A stretch of DNA of 64,000 nucleotides from the NCBI GenBank assembly GCA_947846985.1, contig CANTUZ010000011.1, positions 33,537,589-33,601,588 on the forward strand, written 5' to 3'. Source of the DNA: Fratercula arctica (taxonomy: Eukaryota; Chordata; Aves; Charadriiformes; Alcidae). How positions within the stretch are numbered: position 1 is the first letter of the stretch; the number at the start of each line of letters is the position of its first letter. The position numbers were made by a program, and so were the translations under genes. This document shows positions 34,924 to 44,369 of this stretch, in pieces. The notes below the pieces were generated by a model, which was given only the letters and a program-made list of their open reading frames with translations, searched no databases and was not told the origin of the DNA.

Positions 34924-36785
34924 ATGGCGGGCGGGGGCACAGCCGCGCGCGTCCTGGGGCGCGCGGGACAGGGGGCGCGCGCCGTGGGGTCAGCGGGGGC
35001 GCGCGTCGCGGGGGGGGGGGGGGCTGCGTGTGGGTGGGGGGCGCGGGGACGCGCGCACAGGGGCTTGGGGGGGGGGCACACGCGTGGGGGGGTACAGAGG
35101 GGCTGTGGGGTGGGCGTGGGAGCGGGGACACGCGTGGGCACAGAGGGGTGGGGGTGCCCGCAGGAATGCACATGGGGGTGCGGGTGCAGGGACACCCGTG
35201 GGGAGGGCAGGGCGGTAGGTGGGGGGTTAGACTGGGGGACGCGCATGGGGGCGTGGGGCTGCGGGGACACGCAGGGTGGGGTGCAGAGGCGGGGTCTCGC
35301 CGGGGGGGTGTGTCCGGGGGAGGGGGGACCCACCCGTGCCCCCCGCCCACTCCACTCCCCGCAGGTGGGGGCGGCCGCTGGGCCCCGAGGAGACGCTGGG
35401 GCTGCTGGAGGCCTCCGTGGTGCACCGGGAAGGTACCTGGGGGGGGACAATGGGGGTGCTGGGGATGGGAGACAATGGGGGGGGCCACATCCTGACCAGC
35501 CATCCCCTCCCAGGAGCCCTGCTGGCGCTGAGCAAGCCCCCCGGCCTGCCCGTCCTGGGTGAGTGTGGGACTGGGGGGGGAGGGGGGGGTCCAGCTGGGG
35601 GGGTCCCAGAGGACGCTGACCCCCCCTCTCCGCAGGGCGCCCTGGGGAGCTGAGCCTGACATTGCTGCTGCCGGCGCTGCGACAGCGCCTGGGGCTCCCC
35701 ACCGAGCTCCACGTGGTGAAGGCTCCCACCAGGTAGGGTTGGGGGGGTCCCGGGGGGGGGGGTCGGGGGGTGCCAGCCCCCCCCCCCTTCCCCTCCATGG
35801 GGGCTCAGAGCTGCCATGTCCCACAGGGAGTGTTCTGGCCTCGTCCTCCTGTCCGGCTGCCACCGCGTCACCGAGCAGATCCAGCGGTTCTTCACCGACG
35901 CCCGCCGGAGGGGCTGGTACCCCATCACGTACCAGTGAGTCCCTGGCCCCCGCCGTGCTGGCGCTGGGGTGGGGGTCCCGTCCCCTTCTCAACCCCTCTC
36001 CCCACAGCGCTGTCACCGTGGGGGTCCCGGCAGAGGCAGAGGGCGAGATCCGCGCCGGGCTGTGCTGGCAGCAGCGGGGTGACACCACCGTGGTAAGGGG
36101 GAGCCGGGGGGGCTGGAGGCACGTGGGGTGCCCTGGGGGGGTGCTGAGGGCTGTGCCCCCGCAGGTGGTGCCGGTGCCGGCCCCGGGGCGCCGCAGCCTG
36201 GCCAGGAAGGAGGTGAAAAGCACCCTGACCCGCTACCGGGTGCTGGGCGCCGCGGGGGGCTGCGCCCTCCTCCAGCTCCAGCCCAGGACAGGTGAGTGGC
36301 CCCCCAACTCCACCCCCACCCCGTACCCCCCCCATCCTGCTGGCGTGGTCCCACCGCCCCCTCCCTGGTTCCTCCCCAGCCTTCCCGGAGCAACTCCCAG
36401 TGCACCTGACGCTGCTGCTGTGCCCGGCGCTGGGCGACCACCGACACTCATCCCGCGTGGGGAAGGTGCTGGGGGTGCCCTTCCTCCTGCCCCCCGAGGC
36501 CACCCCCACCCGCACACAGGTACGTGGCCGGGGTGGGTGCTGGGGGGGCGTGGGGCTCAGCACGGCCCCCAGGGACCCCGCTGAGCTCCCCCCCACCATT
36601 GCAGGTGCTGGATGAGGAGCTGCTGTCCCGGCTGGGGCTCTCCCTGCAACAACTCCGACGCCTCCCGCTCCATCTCCACCTCCAGCAGCTGGTGCTGCCC
36701 CAGGGCCTGCTCTGCGCCCCCCCCGCCGCCCCCCTTCCTGCGCACCCTGCGCCGCCTGGGGCTGCCTGAGCACCAGGAGCCCTGA
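34924..36785 (+). CDS. RPUSD3: RPUSD3, RNA pseudouridylate synthase domain 3
   Basis: Nine exons: 34924 to about 34988 (donor inferred), 35365-35432, 35514-35558, 35636-35732, 35827-35934, 36008-36092, 36165-36291, 36380-36519 and 36605 to the end. The reading matches RPUSD3: ALSKPPGLPVLG, GELSLTLLLPALRQRLGL, SGLVLLSGC, KSTLTRYRVLGAAGGCALLQL, LCPALGDHRHSSRVGKVLG, LPLHLHLQQLVLP. The Arg/Ala-rich N-terminus fits a mitochondrial targeting peptide. The usual catalytic motif (RLDxxTSG) reads as APTRECSG, so the aspartate is missing, as I recall for the mammalian orthologue. The raw frame stops at 36767-36769, but a parallel frame encodes FLRTLRRLGL, the conserved C-terminus, ending at 36783-36785. 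I therefore place the end there and suspect a base error in a C run. Confidence 0.88.
35010..35340. repeat. G-rich low-complexity intron with CACGCG(T/C) words
   Basis: RPUSD3 intron 1 is built of G runs and repeated GGGGACACGCGTGGG-like words without a fixed period. It is likely quadruplex-prone and hard to sequence. Confidence 0.6.
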
Positions 36786-36824
36786 TGCCCCCCCACCCCA
36801 ACCCTTTCCCCCTTTTGCCACCCC

Positions 36825-36830
36825 ATTAAA
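36825..36830 (+). terminator. RPUSD3: Poly(A) signal ATTAAA for RPUSD3
   Basis: The common variant hexamer ATTAAA, 40 bp after the conserved-frame stop codon and followed by a GT-containing stretch. It faces the convergent TTLL3 3' end. Confidence 0.65.
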
Positions 36831-36844
36831 TCCCCACCAGGGTG

Positions 36845-37262
36845 GCTCAGCACCCGTTTCTTCTCTTGGCACGCACGGAACGCGTCCCCCCTGCCCAGTC
36901 CCCATGGGAGTGCTGGGGGCACCAGCCCCCTCCATCCTGAGCGAAGCTGGTGACAGCTGTTGTCACCACTGCCATGGCCGACTCTCTGCCCCTGACCAAG
37001 GAGCTGCTGTGGTGGCCCTGGTTCCTGCCTACAGCCCCCATCCCGGATGCAGCTGCAGCCGTGCCCACACACCCCTCCGTTGCACACAGAGAGACAGAGA
37101 CAGGGTCCCTGTCACAGACGTGTTTTGCAGCCCCTGCAGAGTGTGGGATGGGTGCCCCCACCCGGCGATGGGCTCCAACCGGGGCGGGGGGGAGCTGGGG
37201 GCCACCCTGTTGCCCCAGCTGGGATGGGCAGCGTGCTGTTCCCTCCTGGGTGTCCTTCAGCG
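36845..37262 (-). other. TTLL3: TTLL3 3' UTR region
   Basis: Sequence downstream of the TTLL3 stop codon. No AATAAA or ATTAAA was found on the minus strand here, so the cleavage site is unknown. TTLL3 transcripts may overlap the RPUSD3 3' end. Confidence 0.4.
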
Positions 37263-40200
37263 TCACAGCTCTTCTGCCTCCCCTTGGGACCCGCTGTGTG
37301 CCTTCTCCTTGCAGTGGGGCCTGGCTGCCCCTGGCAGGGGCACGGGGGCCAGGCATCGGGTGCCAGCCCAGGGGCGTGCAGCACCCCGGCAGGAGGAGTG
37401 GGGGTGGGGGCGGCCAACAGGACCCCAGGGGCTGCTGGGGACTCCCCGGGGCGGTGGGATGGGCACCCTGGGCAGGGGACGGACATCCAGCTGGGGCAGA
37501 GCTGCGGAGGGATGCTTGAGGGGGCGTCTGATGGGCGGCAGCCCCTGGCTCCTGGCACAGCAGCCTGGGGGCTGTGATGGTGCTGGGGGGGCAGAGGCGG
37601 GGGGGCAATGGCGGCTCCGTTGCCCCGGAGGAGCTGCCTCCCCTGGCGCTGATCCCGGATGGGGAACCTTGGTGGCTTTGCCCAAGGGGCTGGGAGGCAC
37701 AAGGGGCTGGGGGGCACAGGGTGCAGTAGTGGGGGGCTTGCCCTGCGATCGGTGCCATGCCAGCTTGGGCTTCTTCAGGGAGCGGCCTTGCACCATCAGC
37801 TTCAGCCCCACGTATGGGGGCACAGGCACGGCCGCCTGCAGGGGGACATGGTGGGGAGTGGGGGCTCAGGGTGCCAAGGGGGGGTGTGCCTGCCCCGCAG
37901 CCCCCCCAGCCCACCTCCTTGTAGATGAGCTCAAAGGCACCAGTGGGGCAGGCGGGGTTGTCCCTGCAGTCGATCACCACGCGCAGCGTGTCCCGCTGGA
38001 CGCTGGCACACAGCCGGCGGGTCACTGCCGAGGAGGGGGCCATGGTGGGGCTGGCGTTGATTTCCAGCAGCCAGGGCTGGCAGTCTTCCCCGAAGACAAA
38101 GTCGGCCCCGTAGAGCTCGAAGCTGCCCTTGCGGTGCTCCACCAGGTCCTGGGCGCTGCGCAGGGCACCCACCACCGCCGCCTTCATGCCGGGCACCATC
38201 ACCTGGTGCCAGGCTCCCCCCAGCCCCACCTGTGCCAGGTACGCCTGGAGCTGCCAGCAGGACCAGGTCTGGTCGGGGGGCAGTTGGGGGTGCCGACCCT
38301 GCGCCAGCCTGTACCGCTTCTGGATGGAGACGTTGCAGAGGTGGCGGGCGCTGGGGTGGGGAGAACGGGGCTGGGTCAGGGGGGTGCCAGGGTGCCGGGG
38401 TGGGGGGTGCCGGGGTCGGGGGGGCACTCACGGGTCCAGGTGGTGCAGGGAGAAGGGCTGGGAGCAGAAGCGCAGGTAGCTCGCTCGGTAGAACCAGACG
38501 GTCAACGGGTTCCAGTCTGTCACCAGGAACCATTGCCGGATGTCGAATTTGGTGTCGAAGATGAGCAGCGGCCGCTCCACGTACTTTTGCACCACCCACT
38601 CGCCCACCCATGCCGAGGGTGCTGCACAGACCCCCGCCAGCCGCAGCACCTCCTCCAGCCGCGCCGCGCAGACGATGCCTGGGCGGGGGGGGGGGGGAAA
38701 CACGCGGTGACGGTGGGACCCCTCCATGGCAAGGAACCTGTTTCCCCCTGGCTTCCCCCAGCCTTACCTCTGCCACGGGACTTGGCACCGGGTTTGAGGA
38801 TCCAGACATTGTGGTCGCCCTCCATGCCGAGCTGGGGCAGCCACCCGGCCAGGCGCTGCAGCAGGGCCCGGCACTGCTCCCGCTGCGCCCCACTCAGCGC
38901 TAGGCCAGCCCCCTCGCTGTGGGATGGGGACGATGACATGGGGGGCTCAGCACCGGCCCCACCACAGTGTCCCCCACCCATCCCACTCAACACTCACTGC
39001 ACCACATGGTAGTAGCCCCGCAGGAAGCGGTCCCAGTTGGTGTCCACCGCGTGGGAGGATGGGGGGTCCCCATCGATGTCCTGGTGCCCCAGGGTGCTCA
39101 GGTGCTGCCCACACACTTGCAGGGCCTCCTCCACCAGATGGGGGGGCAAAGGGGGCCCCATCCCCGCTGGGAATGGCATGGGGTGAGGGACGTGGCTCCT
39201 GGGGACCTGCTGTGCCACCCTCGGGACCATGGCACAAAGCCTCCCCATAGGTACAGGTGGCTTTGGGTGTACAGGCATGGGGGGAGGGGGGGGCAAAGCA
39301 CAGGGTGGGCTGGCAGGAGGGAGCCACAGCCCTGAGCAGAGGCTCAGCCCCCAGATGTGTCCCTGACCCCACACTCCCCGTCCCCCTTCTCCCAGGCCGA
39401 GCTCCATGCACTCACCTGGCTCCTTGCTGCATTTTGGGGGCTGCTCTGTCCCCACCAGCATGTCCCCAACCCCCTCTGCAGCCACTTTGAGCAGGCTACG
39501 AGCTGCCGTCAGGCGGAAATCTTCTGCAAGAGGGGGGACATCGTCCCTGCCCAGTCCCAAGCAGGACATGGTGGATACCAGGAGCACCAGGGGGGACAAC
39601 ATCCCCGGGGGGTCGCGATGACCCGAGCTCACCAATGAAGGCTTGCCGCTCATCCGCAGCCCTCAGCCGGTAGCACCGGGGGAAGAAGGTGTCGGGGTTG
39701 GCTTGGTCAAACCAGGGCAGATTTCGCAGGTTTTGGCACAACCCCTCCTGTTTAGAGAAGGGTGGCAGCCCCTGCCAGACCCACCCCCCCACCACCACCC
39801 CTGTTGTGTGTCCCCCACCCCGGGGGCTCCAGGCACTCACCTTGGTGGTGAAGGCGCCCACCCGTGCGTAGTGGTTCACCACCTGGTCCTGCTGCAGCAG
39901 CCGGCAGTCAACGGCGCTGCAGCGGTTGGTCCAGATGAAATATGGCACCTGGTCCCGCACCAGGCGGGACTGCAGGAGGGAGGGGGCCGGGGTGAGGCAC
40001 GGACTCCCCCAATCCCACCCTCTTCCCCTGGCCCAGGCTGTGCCCTGTGCCTGGGGATGCCGGGGGAAGGGTGCTGAGGGCTGTGGCAGAGCTCAGCCCT
40101 AACCCCCCCCACCTAACCATGAGGTTGTGGATGGCTTCGGGGTCCTCATCCCATCGCTCTTCCTCCTCCTCCTCCTCGGGTGGCGATGGGGAGTGCAGGG

Positions 40201-40718
40201 GCTCTAATGTCCCCTGGGAAGGCTGTGCCCCACAGCATGCTGACCCCAGCTGCAGGTCTAGCGCTGCCTCCCCCTGCTCAGCATCATCTCCATCGCCTGC
40301 CTTCTCCTGCTGCCGCCTCTCCTGGCTGCCGTGATGCTGCTCCAGCCGGCTGCCCGTCTTGCCTGCGCCCCCAAACTTCTTCTCCACCCATCCCCGGGCC
40401 CGCAGCAAGCTGCGGATGATGGGGTAGGGGCCCTGCACTGTGAAAATCTTCTTCTCCTGGGGAGGGACCCGAGAGCTCAGCCTGCCCCCGTTCCGGTCCC
40501 TCTGGCTCAGCTCTCCCCCCTGAGCCATAAATGCAATAAAAGCAGGTACATGTCGCAGGGGGGTTCAGGCCCCTCACCTTGATGGCTCTCTCCACTTGCA
40601 GCCTGGCCCTCTGGAGCTGCTCGGGGTCTAGCGAGGAGTGGTGGCGGCCACGGCGGCCAGTGGTGGCCAGTGCTGCCTGCCCTGCGAGGCCAGCCCTGGC
40701 TGAGCCTGCTGTCCCCAT
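37263..40718 (-). CDS. TTLL3: TTLL3, tubulin monoglycylase
   Basis: Ten exons on the minus strand: 40578-40718, 40118-40456, 39841-39969, 39633-39747, 39416-39523, 38998-39166, 38768-38916, 38432-38678, 37915-38350 and 37263-37835. The start is uncertain. ATG 40718 is the nearest in-frame Met upstream of [20 protein letters not shown], but an upstream exon is possible. The N-terminal part has an acidic run ([18 protein letters not shown]). The TTL/ATP-grasp core is complete: [15 protein letters not shown] (ATP loop), [36 protein letters not shown] and [26 protein letters not shown] (metal and ATP residues E and N). These are the marks of the glycylase branch (TTLL3/TTLL8). The C-terminal tail is Pro-rich and divergent. 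The enzyme attaches the first glycine to tubulin tails in cilia. It follows ARPC4 on the same strand, as in mammals, where read-through transcripts are known. Confidence 0.92.
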
Positions 40719-41836
40719 GTCCCCAGCCCCATGTGGTGGGCAGGGAGGGAGAGAAGGCTCCTACCTGCCTGCCTCTGCCTGACCGAGCCGAGGGTCCCTG
40801 TCGCAGCATCCACCGGCCCACCCAGCCTCATACCGGAGTCCTGGCTGCACTGTGCACCCCCCGGGACGTCCTGCTGTGCACTTGTCCCCAGCCTGGCAGG
40901 CCAGGGGACAGCCGGGACATCTGCTCCAGCAGCGGCCCCCCCAGCCGAGTGCTGTCCCCGGCCAGGGGGCTGTGTCCCCATGGTGCTGCTTTCGCTGGGG
41001 CACCGTCCCACAGTGGCCTGAGGGTGAGGGGAGCTGCAGGTGGCTCTGCCTCCTCCAGGAGCCAAGTGTCCCCTTGCCCACCAGGGGCTGAGGTGGGGGT
41101 CCAGCGCAGGACGCAGCCCCCCAGCCCCACCACTGCTGTGACAGCAGAGCCCCAGGCCCAGCCACCGCACTGGTTCCGCTGCCTCAAAGGGGGACAAACA
41201 CCAGATCCCCAATGCCACGCGTGCAGCCCCCCTGTGCCCACATCCCCTGCCTATGTCCCCCCCCCACCTCCCCACTCAAACCTCACAGACCCCCCCCCCA
41301 GCCCCCCTCCAGACCCTTTTGTGCCCCACACCCGGAGAACACCTCCCTCAAACCCCCTTGGTGCCTCCCAGCCCCCCTTCAAACCCTTCCATACCGCCCC
41401 CCCTCCCCGACACTCCCCATACCCCTCCCCTTCCAACCCCCGGCCCTGCCCGCACCGTTGGGGCCACCCCCGCTGTTTGCCGTTGCCATGGCGACCCGCC
41501 ATGCCCCGCCCCCTGGTGCCACCAGGCCCCGCCTCATCCCCATCCCGTCCCCACCCCCCCCCGACCCCGGTGCCACAGGTCCCCCCGTCCGTCCCCCCCC
41601 CTCTCCCAGGTTCGGCGGGAGGGAGGAGGCAGAGGCGGCGGTTACAGCAAACGAGACCGTTTTAAAAAACGAGACGAGACAGTGGCAGCGACCGGGGGCC
41701 GCTCTGCCGCAAGCGGGGGCTGCTCCCAGCACGGCCGCCCGCCCCGGCGAGGGTCCGCGGGGGGAGCGGGAGCAGGCACAGGCACGGTGCCCGGCGGGCA
41801 CAAGCACTGGGGAGCCACGGGGTCCTGCACCACGGC
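40719..41836 (-). other. TTLL3 upstream region and ARPC4 3' UTR
   Basis: About 1.1 kb between the first recognised TTLL3 exon and the last ARPC4 codon. It is C-rich on the plus strand and holds long false ORFs. The TTLL3 promoter and any 5' exon should be here. No canonical ARPC4 poly(A) hexamer was seen on the minus strand, only TTTTTTAAAA near 41655. Confidence 0.4.
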
Positions 41837-43518
41837 CTAAAACTGGAAGGCGAGAGGAGAAGACACGTGTCCGTCAGTCCCTGCTCACCCTCCCTGTCAC
41901 CAGGGAGGGAGGCCAAGGGCAGCCACCGCTCATGGAGATCCAGCCTCAGCTTCTCCAGGGGACTGCGCATCCCATCGCAGCAGCCACCAAAAGGGCCATG
42001 TCCCCCGTGGCCACTGCCCACCCCCGAGCACGCTCTGGGGGTCTCAATGCTGGCACCTCAACAGCAAAGGCGGTGCAAGCACCCCTGGGCACCCTCCCCC
42101 CCCATACCCAAGAGGTTCCTTGGTCAGAATGTCACCACCGTCCCCACAGATAGGACAGAGGGGCTCTGGGCACAAGGGCCACACTGGCTTTAAGCCCCAC
42201 ACCCCACTCCCGAAAAGGGGACCCATCTCCTCCTGGTTCAGAGCCTCACATTCTTGAGGAACTCCTCTGCCACGATGCGGGCCCTGGCGTTGACAGAGAG
42301 CTTCATCTCGCTGATCTCTTTGTCAATCTCCTCCATGAAGTGGATGACAAAGTCCACCAGTTTGTGCTTGTACATCTGCTCCGTGTGGAAGTTTGTGATC
42401 AAGAAGCTGATGTCGTAGCCCTGGGGAAGAGAGAAGCACCCCGGGGATGAGCACCCAGACCACCCACCACGCAACCTCGCATGCCAGTTCTGCACTGGAG
42501 CCCCCTCCGGTGCCAGGAGCGGAGCTGGGAATTGCTCTGCCCCCTCCCTGTCACCTCACCTCCACGGGCTTCCTGCGCAGGATGAAGAAGTTCTCGGCCC
42601 TCATCATCATGAAGCGCATGAATTTGTGGCACAAGATCTTCTCGATCTCATCAGCCTGGGGAGAGGAAAGGGAAGTGAGGCTTCCCCCACGCCAGGCGTG
42701 AGCTGACAGCCCACCGCCCATGGCCACCACCTCACCTGCTTCACCGCAATGCTGACGCGCACGGAGTTAATGGAACCCTCGATGAGGACCTTCTCCTTCT
42801 CATTCCTGCTGATGATCACTGGCTGCAACAGCAGCTCTTTGCTGCTCCTGCAAGCAGAGGAAGGGCAGGACTGACTCAGAAAGAAGCATTTACTGGTCAG
42901 AAATGGGGATGGGGAGCGCACAAGCAGGGAGCCACCAGGATCGCAGATGTGGAGGTTTTGCTTTATACTGCAACATGATGCCTTCTGCCTCCCGCAGCTG
43001 TGTGTCCCCAAGGTGGATCTCAAGCTAGACCCCCCCTATTCCCGGCAGCTCCTCATCTCCCTGCCAGCACCAGCCCTGTGACAAGGGGCAGCAGCTGACG
43101 GGTGCAGAGGGCCGACCGGCTGTACCGGGCCCGCCCAGGGAACCGGCAGGTACCAGCAGCAGGGCGGCAGGGAGCAGGGCTCCACCGGTGCCCCCTCTCC
43201 TTCCCCCTCCCGCCCCCGTACCTTACTTCCACCTCGGGCTTGTTGTGCCGCTCCACCACCTGCGAGGAGAAGTTCTCCAGGCACAGCGCGGCCTGCAGCG
43301 TGGCGCGCACCGCGTTCAGGTATGGGCGCAGCGTGGCGGTCTGTGGGGACACGGCGATGTCAGCGCCCCGGGACGGGGCCTGGGACCGGGTCCCGCCGCC
43401 GGCCTCCCACAGTCCCCCCGCCCCGATTCCTCTCACCTCGCCGACCCCGACCCCTTCATCCCTCCCCGCCGCCACCCCGGCCACGGCATCCCCAGCCCGG
43501 CGCCCCCCGCCCTACCAT
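41837..43518 (-). CDS. ARPC4: ARPC4, Arp2/3 complex subunit 4
   Basis: Six exons on the minus strand: 43516-43518 (ATG only), 43222-43340, 42736-42847, 42560-42655, 42250-42420 and 41837-41842 (only TTT TAG). The spliced product is about 168 residues, the family length. It is nearly identical to mammalian ARPC4: [77 protein letters not shown], and the end EEFLKN|F. ARPC4 (p20) forms the core heterodimer with ARPC2 that positions Arp2 and Arp3 for branched actin nucleation. The first exon ends directly after the initiator ATG and the last holds a single codon plus the stop, so a simple ORF search would truncate both ends. It shares an 850-bp CpG-rich divergent promoter with TADA3 that includes a CArG box. 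Confidence 0.97.
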
Positions 43519-43791
43519 GGTGGCGGCTGCGGTCCGGTCCCGGCAGGCGGAAGTGGCCCGTCCCCTCTTCCGGGATGCGCGGGACCTCCCATTGCCGCGG
43601 GAGGGGGACGCCGGCAGGCTCCCGCCCGGCGCCCAAGGCCCGGATGGCGGCGGAGTGGCCTCCCTGCGGCACACAGCGGGGATACGACAGTGCTGGAGGG
43701 CGGTGGCGGCGGCGGCGGCCCGCGGCGGCGCAGGGATCCCGCACGGCTCCCCCCGCGCCCCGCCACGCTTGGTACGCCCCCGTCATCGCTT

Positions 43792-43801
43792 CCATATTAG
43801 G
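43792..43801. promoter_or_regulatory. CArG box CCATATTAGG (SRF site)
   Basis: A perfect match to CC(A/T)6GG, the SRF binding consensus, lying 275 bp upstream of the ARPC4 initiator. SRF with MRTF controls many actin-cytoskeleton genes, which fits ARPC4. Occupancy is inferred, not shown. Confidence 0.6.
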
Positions 43802-44035
43802 AAAGGGAGATGGAGGGCGGACCAGACCAATGAGCGGCGGGCGCTGGGCGCGGCTGGGCCAATGGGGAAGCGCGGGGCGGGGCGCCCGCCGCCGCCGCCG
43901 GGGGCCGGAAGGGGCGCTCGGCCTAGGCCCGGCCCGGCCCCGCGGCGCCGCCCGCCCGCGGCACCCACTGCCCCCTCGGCCCCCCTCCGGCCTCCCGCCG
44001 CCTCCTCAGCGCCCCAGTGCCGCCTCCTGCCTTGT

Positions 44036-44200
44036 TCCCGTGATCCCGCCCGCTTCATCTCAGCGCGCCGGTGATCCCACCCCCCGGTTTCCCCTCAGCG
44101 CCCCGGTGATCCCCCTCACGGTTCCCCTCAGCGCCCCGCTGATCCCCCCCCGGTTCATCTCAGCGCCCCGCTGATCCCCCCCCCCCCCCCCCCCGGTTCC
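44036..44200. repeat. Minisatellite CTCAGCGCCCCG(G/C)TGATCCC, about 32-bp unit
   Basis: Five imperfect tandem copies of a unit reading CAGCGCCCCGGTGATCCC followed by a C run and GGTTCCCCT or GGTTCATCT. The last copy ends in a long C homopolymer (about 44176-44193). It lies in the TADA3 promoter or 5' UTR. Confidence 0.85.
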
Positions 44201-44369
44201 CCAGTCCCCTGCTCCTCTCCCTTTCCTCTCATCTTCCCCTCTCCCCGGTCCCACCATAGACCCCCGGTTCCCTCAAACCCCCCCGTGCCCTCCCTCGGTT
44301 CCCCCATAGCTCCCCCGTGTCCCCCCTGGGTTCCCCCATAGCCCCGCCCGGTGCCCAATCCCTGCCGCC

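Larger units (their letters stand above)
43519..44369. promoter_or_regulatory. Bidirectional ARPC4/TADA3 promoter
   Basis: 851 bp of CpG-rich DNA between divergent start codons. It contains CGGAAGTG (ETS type, 43548-43555), a CArG box (43792-43801), CCAAT boxes near 43828 and 43859, GC boxes, and a minisatellite in the TADA3-proximal third. Confidence 0.65.

Noticed and set aside
36904..39012. A 702-codon plus-strand ORF
   Set aside because: It is antisense to TTLL3, whose ATP-grasp motifs are explicit on the minus strand.
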